Positions 9,014-20,480 are shown, numbered from the stretch's first letter. The stretch: 64,000 nt of DNA from Mesorhizobium helmanticense (GCF_003034915.1 NZ_PZJX01000002.1:58059-122058), one strand, 5' to 3'. The notes: generated by a model not told the origin, from the letters alone. Numbers and translations: made by a program.

Positions 9014-10684
9014 ATGAACGATCCTCGCCACAATATCCGCGAAGTCCGCAGCCCGCGCGGCACTGAGCTCAACGCCCGGACATGGCTGACGGAAGCGCCG
9101 CTGCGCATGCTGATGAACAATCTCGATCCCGATGTCGCCGAAAACCCCAACGAGCTGGTCGTCTATGGCGGCATCGGCCGCGCGGCGCGCACCTGGAACG
9201 ACTTCGACCGCATCGTCGCATCGCTGAAGACGCTTGGCGACGACGAGACGCTGCTGGTGCAGTCTGGCAAGCCGGTCGGCGTCTTCCGCACCCATGCCGA
9301 CGCGCCGCGCGTGCTGATCGCCAATTCCAACCTCGTGCCGCACTGGGCGACCTGGGAGAAATTCAACGAGCTCGATAAGAAGGGCCTGATGATGTACGGC
9401 CAGATGACGGCCGGCTCGTGGATCTATATCGGCACGCAAGGCATCGTGCAGGGCACCTACGAAACCTTCGTCGAGGCCGGCCGCCAGCATTATGGCGGCA
9501 ATCTCAGGGGAAAATGGATACTGACCGGCGGCCTCGGCGGCATGGGCGGCGCACAGCCACTCGCCGCTGTCATGGCCGGCGCCTGCTGCCTGGCCATCGA
9601 ATGCGATCCCGACCGCATCGATTTCCGGCTGCGCACCCGTTATGTCGACGAGCGCGCCGATACGCTGGACGAGGCGCTGGAGAAGATCGAGCGCTGGACC
9701 AGGGCCGGCGAGGCGAAGTCGGTCGGTCTGGTCGGCAACACCGCCGACATCGTGCCGGAACTGGTGCGGCGGGGCGTCCGCCCCGACATGGTCACCGACC
9801 AGACGTCGGCGCATGATCCGCTGAACGGCTATCTGCCCAAGGGCTGGTCGCTGGCCGAATGGCGCGAGAAGCGGACGTCCGATCCGAGGGCAGTTGAGAA
9901 AGCCGCCCGCGCCTCGATGCGCGAACATGTCGAGGCGATGGTCGCGTTCTGGAACGCTGGCGTGCCGACGCTCGACTATGGCAACAACATCCGCCAGGTT
10001 GCCAAGGAAGAGGGCTTCGAGAACGCCTTTGCCTTCCCCGGCTTCGTCCCAGCCTATATCCGCCCGCTGTTTTGCCGAGGCATCGGCCCGTTCCGCTGGG
10101 CGGCACTCTCCGGCGATCCGGAAGATATCTACAAGACCGACGCCAAGGTGCGCGAACTGACGCCCGGCAACACCCATCTGCACAACTGGCTCGACATGGC
10201 GCGTGAGCGCATCGCCTTTCAGGGTCTGCCGGCGCGCATCTGCTGGGTCGGCCTTGGCGACCGCCACCGGCTCGGCCTTGCCTTCAACGAGATGGTGGCC
10301 AAGGGCGAGCTCAAGGCGCCGGTGGTCATCGGTCGCGATCATCTCGATTCCGGCTCGGTTGCGTCGCCGAACCGCGAGACGGAATCGATGAAGGACGGCT
10401 CTGATGCCGTCTCCGACTGGCCGCTGCTCAACGCGCTGCTCAACACGGCGTCTGGCGCCACCTGGGTGTCGCTGCACCATGGCGGCGGTGTCGGCATGGG
10501 CTTTTCGCAGCATGCGGGCATGGTCATCGTCGCCGACGGCACTCCGGCTGCGGCCAAACGGCTGGAGCGTGTGCTGTGGAACGACCCGGCGACCGGCGTC
10601 ATGCGCCATGCCGACGCCGGCTATGACATCGCGATTGATTGCGCCAGGGAGCACCAGCTCAACCTGCCGGGTATTTTGGGCTGA
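9014..10684 (+). CDS. hutU: Urocanate hydratase
   Basis: Urocanase, 556 aa, which adds water to urocanate to give imidazolone propionate using tightly bound NAD+ as electrophile. The glycine-rich NAD segment [11 protein letters not shown] sits near residues 171-181, and '[19 protein letters not shown]'-type sequence (WVSLHH to SQHAG) near residue 480 is diagnostic. Start ATG follows AAAGGGAA. Length matches the family. It lies 36 bases after hutG in the same operon. Confidence 0.97.
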   Translation: MNDPRHNIREVRSPRGTELNARTWLTEAPLRMLMNNLDPDVAENPNELVVYGGIGRAARTWNDFDRIVASLKTLGDDETLLVQSGKPVGVFRTHADAPRVLIANSNLVPHWATWEKFNELDKKGLMMYGQMTAGSWIYIGTQGIVQGTYETFVEAGRQHYGGNLRGKWILTGGLGGMGGAQPLAAVMAGACCLAIECDPDRIDFRLRTRYVDERADTLDEALEKIERWTRAGEAKSVGLVGNTADIVPELVRRGVRPDMVTDQTSAHDPLNGYLPKGWSLAEWREKRTSDPRAVEKAARASMREHVEAMVAFWNAGVPTLDYGNNIRQVAKEEGFENAFAFPGFVPAYIRPLFCRGIGPFRWAALSGDPEDIYKTDAKVRELTPGNTHLHNWLDMARERIAFQGLPARICWVGLGDRHRLGLAFNEMVAKGELKAPVVIGRDHLDSGSVASPNRETESMKDGSDAVSDWPLLNALLNTASGATWVSLHHGGGVGMGFSQHAGMVIVADGTPAAAKRLERVLWNDPATGVMRHADAGYDIAIDCAREHQLNLPGILG

Positions 10685-10691
10685 GCCGACC

Positions 10692-11279
10692 GTGCGCATC
10701 CTCAGGGCCGCCGAATACCGTGTCATGCCGTGGAAGAACGGCGGCGGCACGACGACGGAGATAGCCGTCTCGCCTGATGGCGCCGGGCTCGACGATTTCG
10801 ACTGGCGCGTTTCCATGGCGCGCGTCGAAAGCGGTGGTCCGTTTTCGGGTTTCGCCGGCGTCGACCGCACGCTGGCGGTGCTGGAGGGCGAGGGCATTGT
10901 CCTCGATATCGCCGGTCAGGCTCCGAAGGAACTGACCAGCACGTCCGCTCCGCTCTCCTTTCCGGCCGACGTGCCGACGCAAGCTTCCCTGATCGCCGGT
11001 CCCATCACCGACCTCAACGTCATGAGCCGCCGCGGACGAATGACGCACAAGGTCGAACGCCTGGTCATTTCAGCGCCTCTGGACATCCGCGCGGAGGCGG
11101 CAGCGACGCTCGTTCTGTGCGGCGACGGCACCGTCACGCTCGGCCTCGCGGGCACCGTGAAGCTGGAGCCCCGCGATACGCTGATTGTCGGATCGAATGC
11201 CCGGGAAATGCGCCTGGAGCCTGCCCGAACTGCGACACTGTTCGTGATCCGCATCGACCGCGTCCCGGCGAACGATTAA
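10692..11279 (+). CDS. hutD: HutD/Ves family cupin
   Basis: HutD-family bicupin, 195 aa, a conserved partner of hut operons. In Pseudomonas it is thought to limit hut expression by binding an intermediate such as formylglutamate; no enzyme activity is established. The family signature 'MPWKNGGGTTTEI' lies at residues 12-24. I choose the GTG eight bases past the hutU stop because it yields the usual N-terminus (VRILRAAEYR). The longer frame upstream overlaps hutU and is not plausible. Last gene of the operon; the next 267 bases to ndvB hold no gene I can support. Confidence 0.88.
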   Translation: MRILRAAEYRVMPWKNGGGTTTEIAVSPDGAGLDDFDWRVSMARVESGGPFSGFAGVDRTLAVLEGEGIVLDIAGQAPKELTSTSAPLSFPADVPTQASLIAGPITDLNVMSRRGRMTHKVERLVISAPLDIRAEAAATLVLCGDGTVTLGLAGTVKLEPRDTLIVGSNAREMRLEPARTATLFVIRIDRVPAND

Positions 11280-11546
11280 CGCGTGTCTCCAAACATGATC
11301 GCGGCCCGGGCCGAATTTGGCGTAAGCTGCCGTCCGCATCACGAAAAAGCCCGAATCCTTTCTTCGATCAAATCGGATGGAAGAGAGGGGAGCGCTCGTC
11401 CGGAAGTTGTCGACGACGACGCCCTGTCGTGGTGCGGACGTAACTTTCGGCCAATTGTCGTGATGCAACCAATTGCATTTGAACCGGTTTTAGGGACATT
11501 GCCGTGGCGGTGACGCCGCACTGCGTCCCTCCATGCGGAATTTTCA

Positions 11547-14500
11547 ATGAATATCCAGACAAATCCCACCCAGATGGAAAAGACGAGCGCGAGCTTCCCG
11601 GCCATCACGGAAGAGCCGATACGCTCCAATTTCCTGCCGGAAGATCGCCTGCGCGCGCTGGGCGCGAGCCTCGCCAAGGGCGACATCGAGGATTTGTTCG
11701 GCCTGACCCCGTTCGACTTTCAGGCGCGCATCCGCGACAGCGCCAAGAAGATCCTCGAAGTCTACCGCTCGACCAACGCCGCGCAGGCGAGGGGCGACAC
11801 CATCACGCCGGCCGCGCAATGGCTGCTCGACAACAACTATCTGGTCGAGGAAACCATCTTCCAGGTCAAGCGCGACCTGCCGCGCCGTTTCTACCGGCAG
11901 TTGCCGACCTTGAAGCTGGCCGATGGCGCCAGCGTGCCTCGTGCGCTGGCGTTGGCCTGGACCTATGTCGCGCATTCCGACAGTTCCGTCTCGGCGAGCA
12001 TGTTCAAGGCGATCGTCGAAGGCTTCCAGTCGGTCGAACCGCTGAAGATCGGTGAACTCTGGGCGCTGCCATCGCTGCTGCGCTTCGTCCTGATCGAAAA
12101 TCTTCGCCGGATCGCGGTCAGGGTCAATCGCACAAGGCAGATGCGCCAGATCGCCAACGAGGTCGCTGACCGCGTGCTGGCGACCGACGGTAGCGCCGAC
12201 CGCCAGGCCATCCTGTCCAATTACGTCGCCCATGCGCAGGACACCACCTTTGCCACCCAGTTGCTCTACCGTCTGCGCGACGGATCGCAGAACGCCGGCA
12301 GGGCGCTGGAATGGCTGGAAGGCGAGCTTGAAAAGACCGGCTCCGACGCCGAGGAAATCATCATCGGCGAGCATCGCACGCTGTCCGGCGGCAATGTGAC
12401 CACCGGCAACATCATCCGCGGTCTCAGGCTGATCAACGATATCGACTGGACGGTGTGGTTCGAAGGCGTCAGCCGCATCGACACGCTTCTGCGCGAGCGC
12501 ACCGATTTCGCCGCGCTCGACTTCTTCTCGCGCGACCAGTACCGGACCACGATCGAGGAGCTGGCGCGCCGCTCCGATCTTTCGGAATTCCGCGTCGCCG
12601 AAAAGGCCATCGAACTCGCCGGCCATGTCTCGGTCGTCGATGCCTCGGGCGTCGACGTCGCCGATCCGGGCGTTCACACCGACGTCGGCTTCTTTCTCGT
12701 CGGCCCGCGCCGGCTGGAGCTGGAACAGGCGATTGGCTATCGGCCGACCGTCAGCGTCGCGGTCAAGCGGGCGTTCCGCAAGACCGGATGGCTGGGCATC
12801 GTCGTGCCGGTGTTCGCGCTGACGGTCCTGCTTCTGCTCCTCTCAGGCAATGCGCTTGCCAATCTCGGACTGTCAGCGCCCTCAATCGTCTTGATGCTGG
12901 CGCTGTTTGCCGTGCCGGCCAGCGAAGGCGCGCTCGCCTTCTTCAACACCGTCGTATCGTTGTTCCTGAAGCCGACGCGTCTCATCGGCTACGATTACAG
13001 GCACGGTCTGCCAGTCGAGGCACGCACGCTTGTGGTGGTGCCGTCGCTGATCGGCTCGCGCGACGATGTCGAGGAGAATATCCGAAACATCGAAGTGCAT
13101 CATCTCGCCAACACCGGGGACGAGATCTATTTCGCGCTGCTTTCGGACTGGCCGGACTCCAAGACCGAAATCGACACGGCGGATATCGAAATCCTGCAAT
13201 ATGCGCGGGATGAGATCGCGCGGCTGAACGCCCGCTATCCCAGCGAAGGCGCGCCGCGCTTTTATGTCCTGCACCGCCGGCGGCTCTACAATGAATCGCA
13301 GGGTGTCTGGATGGGTTGGGAGCGCAAGCGCGGCAAGCTGCACGAACTGGACCTTCTGCTGCGCGGTGACAGCGACACCACCTTCCTGCCGCTGGATGTG
13401 CCGTTGCCGGAACACGTCGTCCACGTGATGACGCTGGATGCCGACACGCGCACCACCCGCGATGCCGTCGCCACTTTGGCCGGCAAGCTTTGCCATCCGC
13501 TCAACCGTCCGCATTTCGATGCAACAAAACGCGTCGTTACCGCTGGTTACACCATCCTGCAGCCGCGCATCACCGCTTCGCTGACCAGTGGCGACGACGC
13601 CTCCTTCTTCCAGCGGGTGTTTTCGGCCAATCGCGGCCTCGATCCTTACGTCTTTGCCGTGTCGGATCTCTATCAGGACGTTTTCGGCGACGGCTCCTTC
13701 ACCGGCAAGGGCCTCTATCATGTCGACGCCTTCGAGGCGGCGCTGAAGGGCCGCATCGAGGAAAACACCATCCTCAGCCATGATCTGCTCGAGGGCGCGC
13801 TGGCACGTGCGGCGCTGGTCACCGACGTCGAACTGGTCGAGGACTATCCCACCCGCTATTCGGTCGACGCCTCGCGCCACCATCGCTGGGCCCGAGGCGA
13901 CTGGCAGCTTCTGGGCTTCATCCTCGATCCGCGCTCCGGCGTCCCGGCGCTGTCGCGCTGGAAGATGGTCGACAATCTGCGCCGCTCGCTGACACCGATC
14001 TTATGGGTGATGGCCGCGATCGCCGGCTGGACCTTGCTGCCGTTCACGCAGGCCGCACAGTGGCAGGCGCTGCTGATCCTCACGCTGTTCATGGCGCCGA
14101 CCTTCGACATCGTCAATTCGATCCTGCCGAAAAGCGGTGACCAGACACCGCGCGGACATTTCTCTGCAGTGATGCGAGACGTGGTCTTCGGCACCGCCCT
14201 TGTGGCGCTGAAGATCGTGCTGATGGCGCACAATGCCTGGATGATGGGCGACGCCATCATCCGCACGCTGTACCGCCTGTTCGTCAGCCGGCAGAACCTG
14301 CTCGAATGGCGCACCGCCTCGCAGGCGCACAAGAATGGCGACAATGATCTCAGCTCCTACTATGGCATGATGTATGGCGCCGTGATCATCGGCGTCGTCG
14401 GCCTCGCCATACCGGTGCTGGCCGATTCCACCGGCGCCTTCGTCGCCTTCTTCTTCGCCCTGTTCTGGATCGGCTCGCCGGCTGTCGCCTGCTGGGTCAG

Positions 14501-17500
14501 CCGCTCGGCCGAAACCGAGGACCGGCTGCGCATATCGGCGGACGACATCCATGCCCTGCGTACCGTCGCGCGGCGCACATGGCATTATTTCGAGACCTTC
14601 GTGACGGCCGAGCACCACAATCTGCCACCCGACAATTTCCAGGAGAGCCCGGCGCCGGTCGTGGCGCCGCGCACCTCGCCGACCAATATCGGCGTCTATC
14701 TTCTGTCCGTGGTTTCGGCGCGCGACTTCGGCTGGATCAGCCTGTCCGACGCCATCACCCGCATCGACGCCACCATGACCACCATCGAGAGCATGCCGCG
14801 CGACCGTGGCCATCTCTTCAACTGGTATGACACGACGACGTTGAAGCCGCTCTATCCGCTCTATATCTCGGCCGTCGACAGCGGCAATCTCGCCGGCCAT
14901 CTGGTGGCGGTGGCCGCAGCCTGCGCCGAATGGGCGGAAGCGCCGTCCGTCCACCTTCAGGGCGATTTCGAGGGCATCCTCGATACGGTGACGATCCTCG
15001 ACGAGAGCCTCGAGGAATTGCCTGACGACCGCCGTCAGTTGCGGCCGTTGCGCCAGCGCCTCGCCGATCGCCTCGATGGCATGCGGCGGGCGGTCCTCTC
15101 GATCAAGGCGCAGCCCGAGATGGCGTCGATCCGCACCATCAACCTGGCTGTTTTGGCGGGTGAGATCCGCAAGCTCGCCGTGGCAATCCACACCGAGGCC
15201 GCGTCGACGCGCAGCGACATCATCGCCGACTGGGCGGCCAGGCTGGAGGCAACCTGCGAAGCGCATGTGCATGACGCCCACAGCGACGACAATGCCGTCG
15301 AGGCCCTGCGTGCCAAGCTCCTGGCGCTGCGCGAGCGTACGCGCCGCTTCGCCTTCGAGATGGATTTCTCCTTCCTGATGCGGCAGGAGCGCAAGCTCCT
15401 GTCGATCGGCTACCGGGTCGAGGAGCATCAGCTCGACGAAAGCTGCTACGACCTTCTCGCCTCCGAGGCGCGGCTGACCAGCCTATTCGCCATCGCCAAG
15501 GGCGACCTGCCGACCGAACACTGGTTCCGGCTCGGCCGACCGATCGTCGAAATCGGTTTCCAGGGCGCGCTGATGTCCTGGTCGGGCTCGATGTTCGAGT
15601 ATCTGATGCCGCCGCTGGTGATGAAGGAGCCGCAAGGCTCGATCCTCAATCAGACCAGCAAGCTGATCATCAAGCGGCAGATCCAGTATGCCCGCTCGAA
15701 GAACGTGCCCTGGGGCATTTCGGAAGCGGCCTACAACGCCCGCGACCGCGAGCTGACCTATCAATACACCAATTTCGGCGTGCCCGGGCTCGGCCTGAAG
15801 CGCGGCCTTGGCCAAAACACCGTGATCGCGCCCTACGCGACGATCCTTGCGGCGCAGTTCACGCCACGCGAATCCGTGCAGAACCTGGCCAGGCTGAAGT
15901 CCATCGGCGCGCTTGGCCGGCACGGCTACTACGACGCGGTGGATTTCACGCCGCAGCGCGTGCCTGAAGGCACCGACCACGCCGTCGTTCTGAACTACAT
16001 GGCCCACCACTCCGGCATGTCGATCGCCGCCGTTGCCGACGCCATCTTCGAAGGGCGCCTGCGCGACCGCTTCCACTCGGATCCGGTGATCGAATCGGCC
16101 GAGTTGCTGCTGCAGGAGAGGGCGCCGCGCGACATCCCGACCGCGACCGTCAGGACCGAGGCCGACGAGCGCTCGAAGGACGAAACCGAGGTCGAGAGCC
16201 CGGATACGCGCATCGTGCTCGATCCGCTCAAGGCGTTGCGTTCGACCAGCGTCATGTCCAATGGCCGTTATTCGGTCATGGTCACCGCCACCGGCTCGGG
16301 CTATAGCCGCTGGGGCGAGCTTGCCGTCACGCGTTGGCAGCCGGATCCGACCGAAGACCGGCTTGGCTCCTATATCTTCCTGCGCGACACCGGCACCGGC
16401 GACTGGTGGTCGGCAACCGCCGAGCCGAAGCGCGCGACGGATGAACGCGTGCAGACGCTGTTCTCCGACGACAAGGCGAGCTTCGTCAAATCTGTCGGAT
16501 CGCTGCGCTCGGAGGTCGAATGCATCGTCATTTCCGAGGGCAATGGCGAAGGCCGGCGGGTGACGCTCCACAACGACGGCGCCACCGACCGGCACATCGA
16601 GGTGACCTCGTTTGCCGAACTGGTGCTGGGATCCGAGGCATCGGACTACGCACATCCGGCCTTCTCGAAGATGTTCGTGGAGACCGAAATCGCCGCCAAC
16701 AAGGGTGCGGTTTTCGCGACACGGCGCAAACGCGAGACCGACGAGCCTGATGTCACCATGGTGCATTTCGTCACCGATCCGTCTGGACCGGCGCGCGACG
16801 CCGAGGCCGAGACCGACCGGCGCGCCTTCATCGGCCGCGGCCGCACCATCACCGAAGCCGCCGCCTTCGATCCAGGCGCCAAGCTCGGCGGCCATTCCGG
16901 CTTCACGCTGGACCCGGTCGCATCGCTGCGCCGACAGTTGCGCGTGCCCGCCAACAAGAAGATCTCGCTGACCTTCTGGACTATCGTCGGCGCCAAACGG
17001 GCCGAACTTGACGAGGCCATTGCGCGCCTCGACCATCCGGAAAGCTTCGCCCGCCAGGCGATGCTCGCCTGGACCCGCAGCCAGGTGCAGACCCGCCACC
17101 TCGGCCTCAGCCTGACCGACGCCGCCAATGTGCAGAAGCTGGCGCGCTATCTGATCTATCCCGATCCGTTCCTGCGCCTTCCCGCGGAATCCATCGCCTC
17201 CGGGCTCGGCAAGCAATCCAACCTGTGGCCGACCAGCATATCCGGCGATTTTCCGATCTTCCTGGTCAGGATCGGCGATGTCGCCGATCTGGAGATCGTC
17301 GCTCAGGCGCTCCGCTTCCAGGAATATATGCGCGCCCGCGGCATGATGATCGATTTCGTCGTCGTCAACGAACAGGCCTCGTCCTACGTGCAGGACCTGC
17401 AGCGGGCTGTCGAGACATTGTGCGAAAACAGCCGCTTGCGCGGCAAGGAGCTGGGACCGCGCCAGCATATCTTCGCGGTGCGTCGCGACCTGATGGACGA

Positions 17501-20126
17501 AGCGACCTACAAGACGCTGCTCGCGGCAGCGCGCATCGTGCTGCATACGCGCAACGGCACCATCTTCGACCAGATCGAGCGTGCCGAGTCTGCCGCACTT
17601 CAGGCGCGCGATGTCTTGCAGCCGGGTGGCGCCATGGCGCCTCGCGAACCGTCCTTGCCAGCGCCGATCAGCGCCCAATCATTGGCGGCCCAGTCTTTGA
17701 TTGAAAGCAGGGCAGACGGCAGCGGGCTGAGTCTCTGGAACGGTTTTGGCGGCTTTGACGGCGACGGACGCCACTACGTTACGCGTCTTGCCGGACGGCG
17801 TACGACGCCGCAGCCCTGGATCAACGTCGTCTCCAACGCGTCGTTCGGCTTCCATGTTTCCGCTGAGGGCGCCGCCTTTAGTTGGAGCCGCAACAGCCGC
17901 GATTATCAGCTGACGCCATGGTCGAACGACCCGGTCTCCAACCGGCCGGGCGAGGGCATCTATGTCTACGATCATGCCAGCGGCAAGGCTTTCTCGCCGC
18001 TCGCCGCTGTGGTGCGCGATCCGGCCATGACCTACGAAACATGGCACGGGCAGGGTTTTTCGACCTTCCGTTCGAAGCGTGGACCGCTGTCGATGGACCT
18101 TACCCATGTGGTGGACCCGGTCGATCCGGTGAGGATCTCGAGGCTGCGCATCCAGAATTCGGGCTCGGTGCCGGCGCGGCTGCGCGTCTATGCCTATGCG
18201 GAATGGGTTCTTGGCAGCCATCGCTCGCGCACGGCGGCGACCATTGTTCCGTCCAGAGACTCCGCGACCGGCGCATTGCTGGCGCAAAACCCCTACGGGC
18301 TCGACTTCAGCGAGCGAGTCGCCTTCCTGGCCGCCGACGGCGCGGCACAGTCGGTGACGGCCGACCGCACGGAGTTCCTGGGCAGGCACGGCAGCAGCGA
18401 GTTTCCGCATGCGGTGCTGACCGGCGCTGCTCTGTCGGGCCGCGTCGAGGCCGGCGACGATCCATGTGCTGCAATCGCGCGCGACGTCGACATCGCTGCC
18501 GGCGGCGACGTGACGCTCATCTGGCTGCTCGGCGATGCGGCCTCCGCCGAGGAGGCCAGCAGCTTGGTCCAGCATCATCGCGGCCAGGATTTCGATCAGC
18601 GGCTGGCCGACAACGAGCGCGTTTGGCGAGGCTTTCTCGACACCATACAGGTCGAGACGCCGGACAAGGCGCTCGACGCCATGGTCAACCACTGGCTGCC
18701 CTACCAGAGCCTTGCCTGTCGCATCCGCGCCCGCTCGGCCTTCTACCAGGCGAGCGGCGCCTTCGGCTTCCGCGACCAATTGCAGGACACGCTGGCGCTG
18801 CTGGCCCATGACCCGAAACTGGCGCGCGACCAGATCCTCAATGCAGCGCGGCGGCAATTCCCCGAAGGCGACGTGCAGCACTGGTGGCTGCCGCGCACCG
18901 AGGCAGGCGTGCGCACCATGATCTCCGACGACGTCGTCTGGCTCGCCCATGCCACCGCGCGCTATCTGCTGGTGACCGGTGACAGCGCAATCCTTGGGGA
19001 GCAACTGCCCTTCATTGACGGACAGGCGTTGGGCGAAGGCGAGCACGATGCCTTCTTTACCCCGGAAATTTCGAAGAAGACCGCTTCGCTCTATGACCAT
19101 TGTGCGCGAGCGCTTGATCTTGCCGTCAAGCGCAGCAGCCCGGCCGGGCTGCCGCTGATCCTCGGCGGCGACTGGAACGACGGCATGAACCGCGTCGGCG
19201 AGCACGGCAAGGGCGAGAGCGTCTGGCTGGGCTGGTTCCTGCTGAAGACGCTGGGCGACTTTGCCCCCGTCGCCAAGGCGCAAGGCGACACCAAGCGCGC
19301 GCAGGCCTGGACAAAGCACGCGGATGCGCTGAAGCGGGCATTGGAAAGCACAGCCTGGGACGGGGAATGGTATCGTCGCGGCAGCTTCGACGACGGCACG
19401 CCGCTCGGGTCGCGCAATTCCGAGGAGTGCAAGATCGACTCGATCGCGCAGTCATGGAGCGTGCTGTCGGGCGAGGGTGATCCGGCGCGCTCGACCACGG
19501 CGATGCAGCAGGCGATGAAGATGCTCGTCGACGACGAGCTCAAGATCGTCAAGCTGTTCACCCCGCCCTTTTCCCGGACGGAGAAGGACCCGGGCTACAT
19601 CAAGAGCTATCCGCCGGGTGTCCGTGAAAACGGCGGCCAGTACACTCATGCGGCCACATGGTTTGTCATCGCGCTCGCTGAAATGGGGCGCACCGATGAT
19701 GCCTACCGCTGTTTTTCGATGCTCAATCCGGTCAACCACGCGCTTGATGAGGCCTCTGCGGAGCATTATCGCGTCGAGCCCTATGTCGTGGCTGCAGACG
19801 TTTACGCCGGCGAGGGCAAGGGCGGTCGCGGCGGCTGGACCTGGTATACCGGCTCGGCCGGCTGGCTTTATCGAGCCGCGGTCGAAGGCATCCTCGGCAT
19901 AGAGCGCCGGGGACAACGTATCCAGTTCAAGCCGAAACTCCCTAGCCATTGGGATGGCTATGCGGCAACGCTCAAGATGTTGGGGGCCGAACTGAAGGTT
20001 CGCGTTATCCGCGACAAGAAGGTGAAGGCCATATTGCTTGAAGTGAATGGCACAAAGACAAAAGCTTCGTCTTTCGAACCCAAGGCTGGCGACAAAGTCG
20101 AGGTGGTCGTTCGGATACCCGCCTAG
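11547..20126 (+). CDS. ndvB: Cyclic beta-1,2-glucan synthase
   Basis: Giant inner-membrane enzyme, 2859 aa, that primes on itself, polymerises glucose from UDP-glucose in beta-1,2 linkage, trims and cyclises the chain. The N-terminal third is a GT84-type glycosyltransferase with Asp631-x-Asp633 in 'TLDADTRT' and the QxxRW-like 'HHRWARGDWQLL' near residue 780. Membrane segments cluster near residues 415-475, 815-900 and 945-990. The C-terminal third is a GH94-type phosphorylase-like domain with DWND at 2542-2545 inside GGDWNDGMNR, thought to control chain length. Product is a periplasmic osmoadaptation glucan needed for nodule invasion or virulence in relatives. Intact and full length; ndvA follows. 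Confidence 0.97.
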   Translation: MNIQTNPTQMEKTSASFPAITEEPIRSNFLPEDRLRALGASLAKGDIEDLFGLTPFDFQARIRDSAKKILEVYRSTNAAQARGDTITPAAQWLLDNNYLVEETIFQVKRDLPRRFYRQLPTLKLADGASVPRALALAWTYVAHSDSSVSASMFKAIVEGFQSVEPLKIGELWALPSLLRFVLIENLRRIAVRVNRTRQMRQIANEVADRVLATDGSADRQAILSNYVAHAQDTTFATQLLYRLRDGSQNAGRALEWLEGELEKTGSDAEEIIIGEHRTLSGGNVTTGNIIRGLRLINDIDWTVWFEGVSRIDTLLRERTDFAALDFFSRDQYRTTIEELARRSDLSEFRVAEKAIELAGHVSVVDASGVDVADPGVHTDVGFFLVGPRRLELEQAIGYRPTVSVAVKRAFRKTGWLGIVVPVFALTVLLLLLSGNALANLGLSAPSIVLMLALFAVPASEGALAFFNTVVSLFLKPTRLIGYDYRHGLPVEARTLVVVPSLIGSRDDVEENIRNIEVHHLANTGDEIYFALLSDWPDSKTEIDTADIEILQYARDEIARLNARYPSEGAPRFYVLHRRRLYNESQGVWMGWERKRGKLHELDLLLRGDSDTTFLPLDVPLPEHVVHVMTLDADTRTTRDAVATLAGKLCHPLNRPHFDATKRVVTAGYTILQPRITASLTSGDDASFFQRVFSANRGLDPYVFAVSDLYQDVFGDGSFTGKGLYHVDAFEAALKGRIEENTILSHDLLEGALARAALVTDVELVEDYPTRYSVDASRHHRWARGDWQLLGFILDPRSGVPALSRWKMVDNLRRSLTPILWVMAAIAGWTLLPFTQAAQWQALLILTLFMAPTFDIVNSILPKSGDQTPRGHFSAVMRDVVFGTALVALKIVLMAHNAWMMGDAIIRTLYRLFVSRQNLLEWRTASQAHKNGDNDLSSYYGMMYGAVIIGVVGLAIPVLADSTGAFVAFFFALFWIGSPAVACWVSRSAETEDRLRISADDIHALRTVARRTWHYFETFVTAEHHNLPPDNFQESPAPVVAPRTSPTNIGVYLLSVVSARDFGWISLSDAITRIDATMTTIESMPRDRGHLFNWYDTTTLKPLYPLYISAVDSGNLAGHLVAVAAACAEWAEAPSVHLQGDFEGILDTVTILDESLEELPDDRRQLRPLRQRLADRLDGMRRAVLSIKAQPEMASIRTINLAVLAGEIRKLAVAIHTEAASTRSDIIADWAARLEATCEAHVHDAHSDDNAVEALRAKLLALRERTRRFAFEMDFSFLMRQERKLLSIGYRVEEHQLDESCYDLLASEARLTSLFAIAKGDLPTEHWFRLGRPIVEIGFQGALMSWSGSMFEYLMPPLVMKEPQGSILNQTSKLIIKRQIQYARSKNVPWGISEAAYNARDRELTYQYTNFGVPGLGLKRGLGQNTVIAPYATILAAQFTPRESVQNLARLKSIGALGRHGYYDAVDFTPQRVPEGTDHAVVLNYMAHHSGMSIAAVADAIFEGRLRDRFHSDPVIESAELLLQERAPRDIPTATVRTEADERSKDETEVESPDTRIVLDPLKALRSTSVMSNGRYSVMVTATGSGYSRWGELAVTRWQPDPTEDRLGSYIFLRDTGTGDWWSATAEPKRATDERVQTLFSDDKASFVKSVGSLRSEVECIVISEGNGEGRRVTLHNDGATDRHIEVTSFAELVLGSEASDYAHPAFSKMFVETEIAANKGAVFATRRKRETDEPDVTMVHFVTDPSGPARDAEAETDRRAFIGRGRTITEAAAFDPGAKLGGHSGFTLDPVASLRRQLRVPANKKISLTFWTIVGAKRAELDEAIARLDHPESFARQAMLAWTRSQVQTRHLGLSLTDAANVQKLARYLIYPDPFLRLPAESIASGLGKQSNLWPTSISGDFPIFLVRIGDVADLEIVAQALRFQEYMRARGMMIDFVVVNEQASSYVQDLQRAVETLCENSRLRGKELGPRQHIFAVRRDLMDEATYKTLLAAARIVLHTRNGTIFDQIERAESAALQARDVLQPGGAMAPREPSLPAPISAQSLAAQSLIESRADGSGLSLWNGFGGFDGDGRHYVTRLAGRRTTPQPWINVVSNASFGFHVSAEGAAFSWSRNSRDYQLTPWSNDPVSNRPGEGIYVYDHASGKAFSPLAAVVRDPAMTYETWHGQGFSTFRSKRGPLSMDLTHVVDPVDPVRISRLRIQNSGSVPARLRVYAYAEWVLGSHRSRTAATIVPSRDSATGALLAQNPYGLDFSERVAFLAADGAAQSVTADRTEFLGRHGSSEFPHAVLTGAALSGRVEAGDDPCAAIARDVDIAAGGDVTLIWLLGDAASAEEASSLVQHHRGQDFDQRLADNERVWRGFLDTIQVETPDKALDAMVNHWLPYQSLACRIRARSAFYQASGAFGFRDQLQDTLALLAHDPKLARDQILNAARRQFPEGDVQHWWLPRTEAGVRTMISDDVVWLAHATARYLLVTGDSAILGEQLPFIDGQALGEGEHDAFFTPEISKKTASLYDHCARALDLAVKRSSPAGLPLILGGDWNDGMNRVGEHGKGESVWLGWFLLKTLGDFAPVAKAQGDTKRAQAWTKHADALKRALESTAWDGEWYRRGSFDDGTPLGSRNSEECKIDSIAQSWSVLSGEGDPARSTTAMQQAMKMLVDDELKIVKLFTPPFSRTEKDPGYIKSYPPGVRENGGQYTHAATWFVIALAEMGRTDDAYRCFSMLNPVNHALDEASAEHYRVEPYVVAADVYAGEGKGGRGGWTWYTGSAGWLYRAAVEGILGIERRGQRIQFKPKLPSHWDGYAATLKMLGAELKVRVIRDKKVKAILLEVNGTKTKASSFEPKAGDKVEVVVRIPA

Positions 20127-20148
20127 TTTCAACGATTTTAGAATGTCT

Positions 20149-20172
20149 CTGCGCGTGTCCGCCGACGCGCAG
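20149..20172 (+). terminator. Stem-loop after ndvB
   Basis: Stem CTGCGCGT/ACGCGCAG with an 8-base loop, 23 bases past the ndvB stop. No U-run follows, so it may be an mRNA 3' stabiliser or a weak terminator. Confidence 0.4.
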
Positions 20173-20219
20173 GGCTCCACCGCCTTTGCTTGGCGCATAG
20201 TCCTTTAAAAAAAGCTGAC

Positions 20220-20257
20220 CGCGGCCTTTGGGGCCGCGCGTAATCACTCGGTGATTA
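20220..20257 (+). terminator. Two adjacent stem-loops between ndvB and ndvA
   Basis: CGCGGCC/GGCCGCG with loop TTTGG (20220-20238) is followed at once by TAATCAC-TCG-GTGATTA (20241-20257) and AAAATT. A run of A lies just before the first stem. With the hairpin at 20149 these fill much of the 354-base gap between ndvB and ndvA. No gene is visible there. Confidence 0.45.
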
Positions 20258-20480
20258 AAATTGTGGCAGCGCCCGCCCGCTGCCATGATTTCGCCGCAAG
20301 GCTGACATTTCACCTTTTATCTCAAACCGTTAGGTGATCACGGCAGATTTCGTACCGTCGCTATGTTTTGTTCGCGAAATGGGAACTGACACGGTACAGG
20401 AGCATTGTTTTGCGACGCATCAACCGGTACGACTTTGGAAATGATGCAGTGCACAATAATAGTTTGGCGGAGTAGCTGAA

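Noticed and set aside
7820..10897. 1025-codon leftward open frame
   Set aside because: Antisense to hutH, hutG and hutU, all clearly coding; Arg/Asp/Gln-rich composition is a GC-bias shadow.
15483..17678. 731-codon leftward open frame (and others at 17679-19319, 11544-12677)
   Set aside because: Antisense to ndvB; no domains and typical shadow composition.
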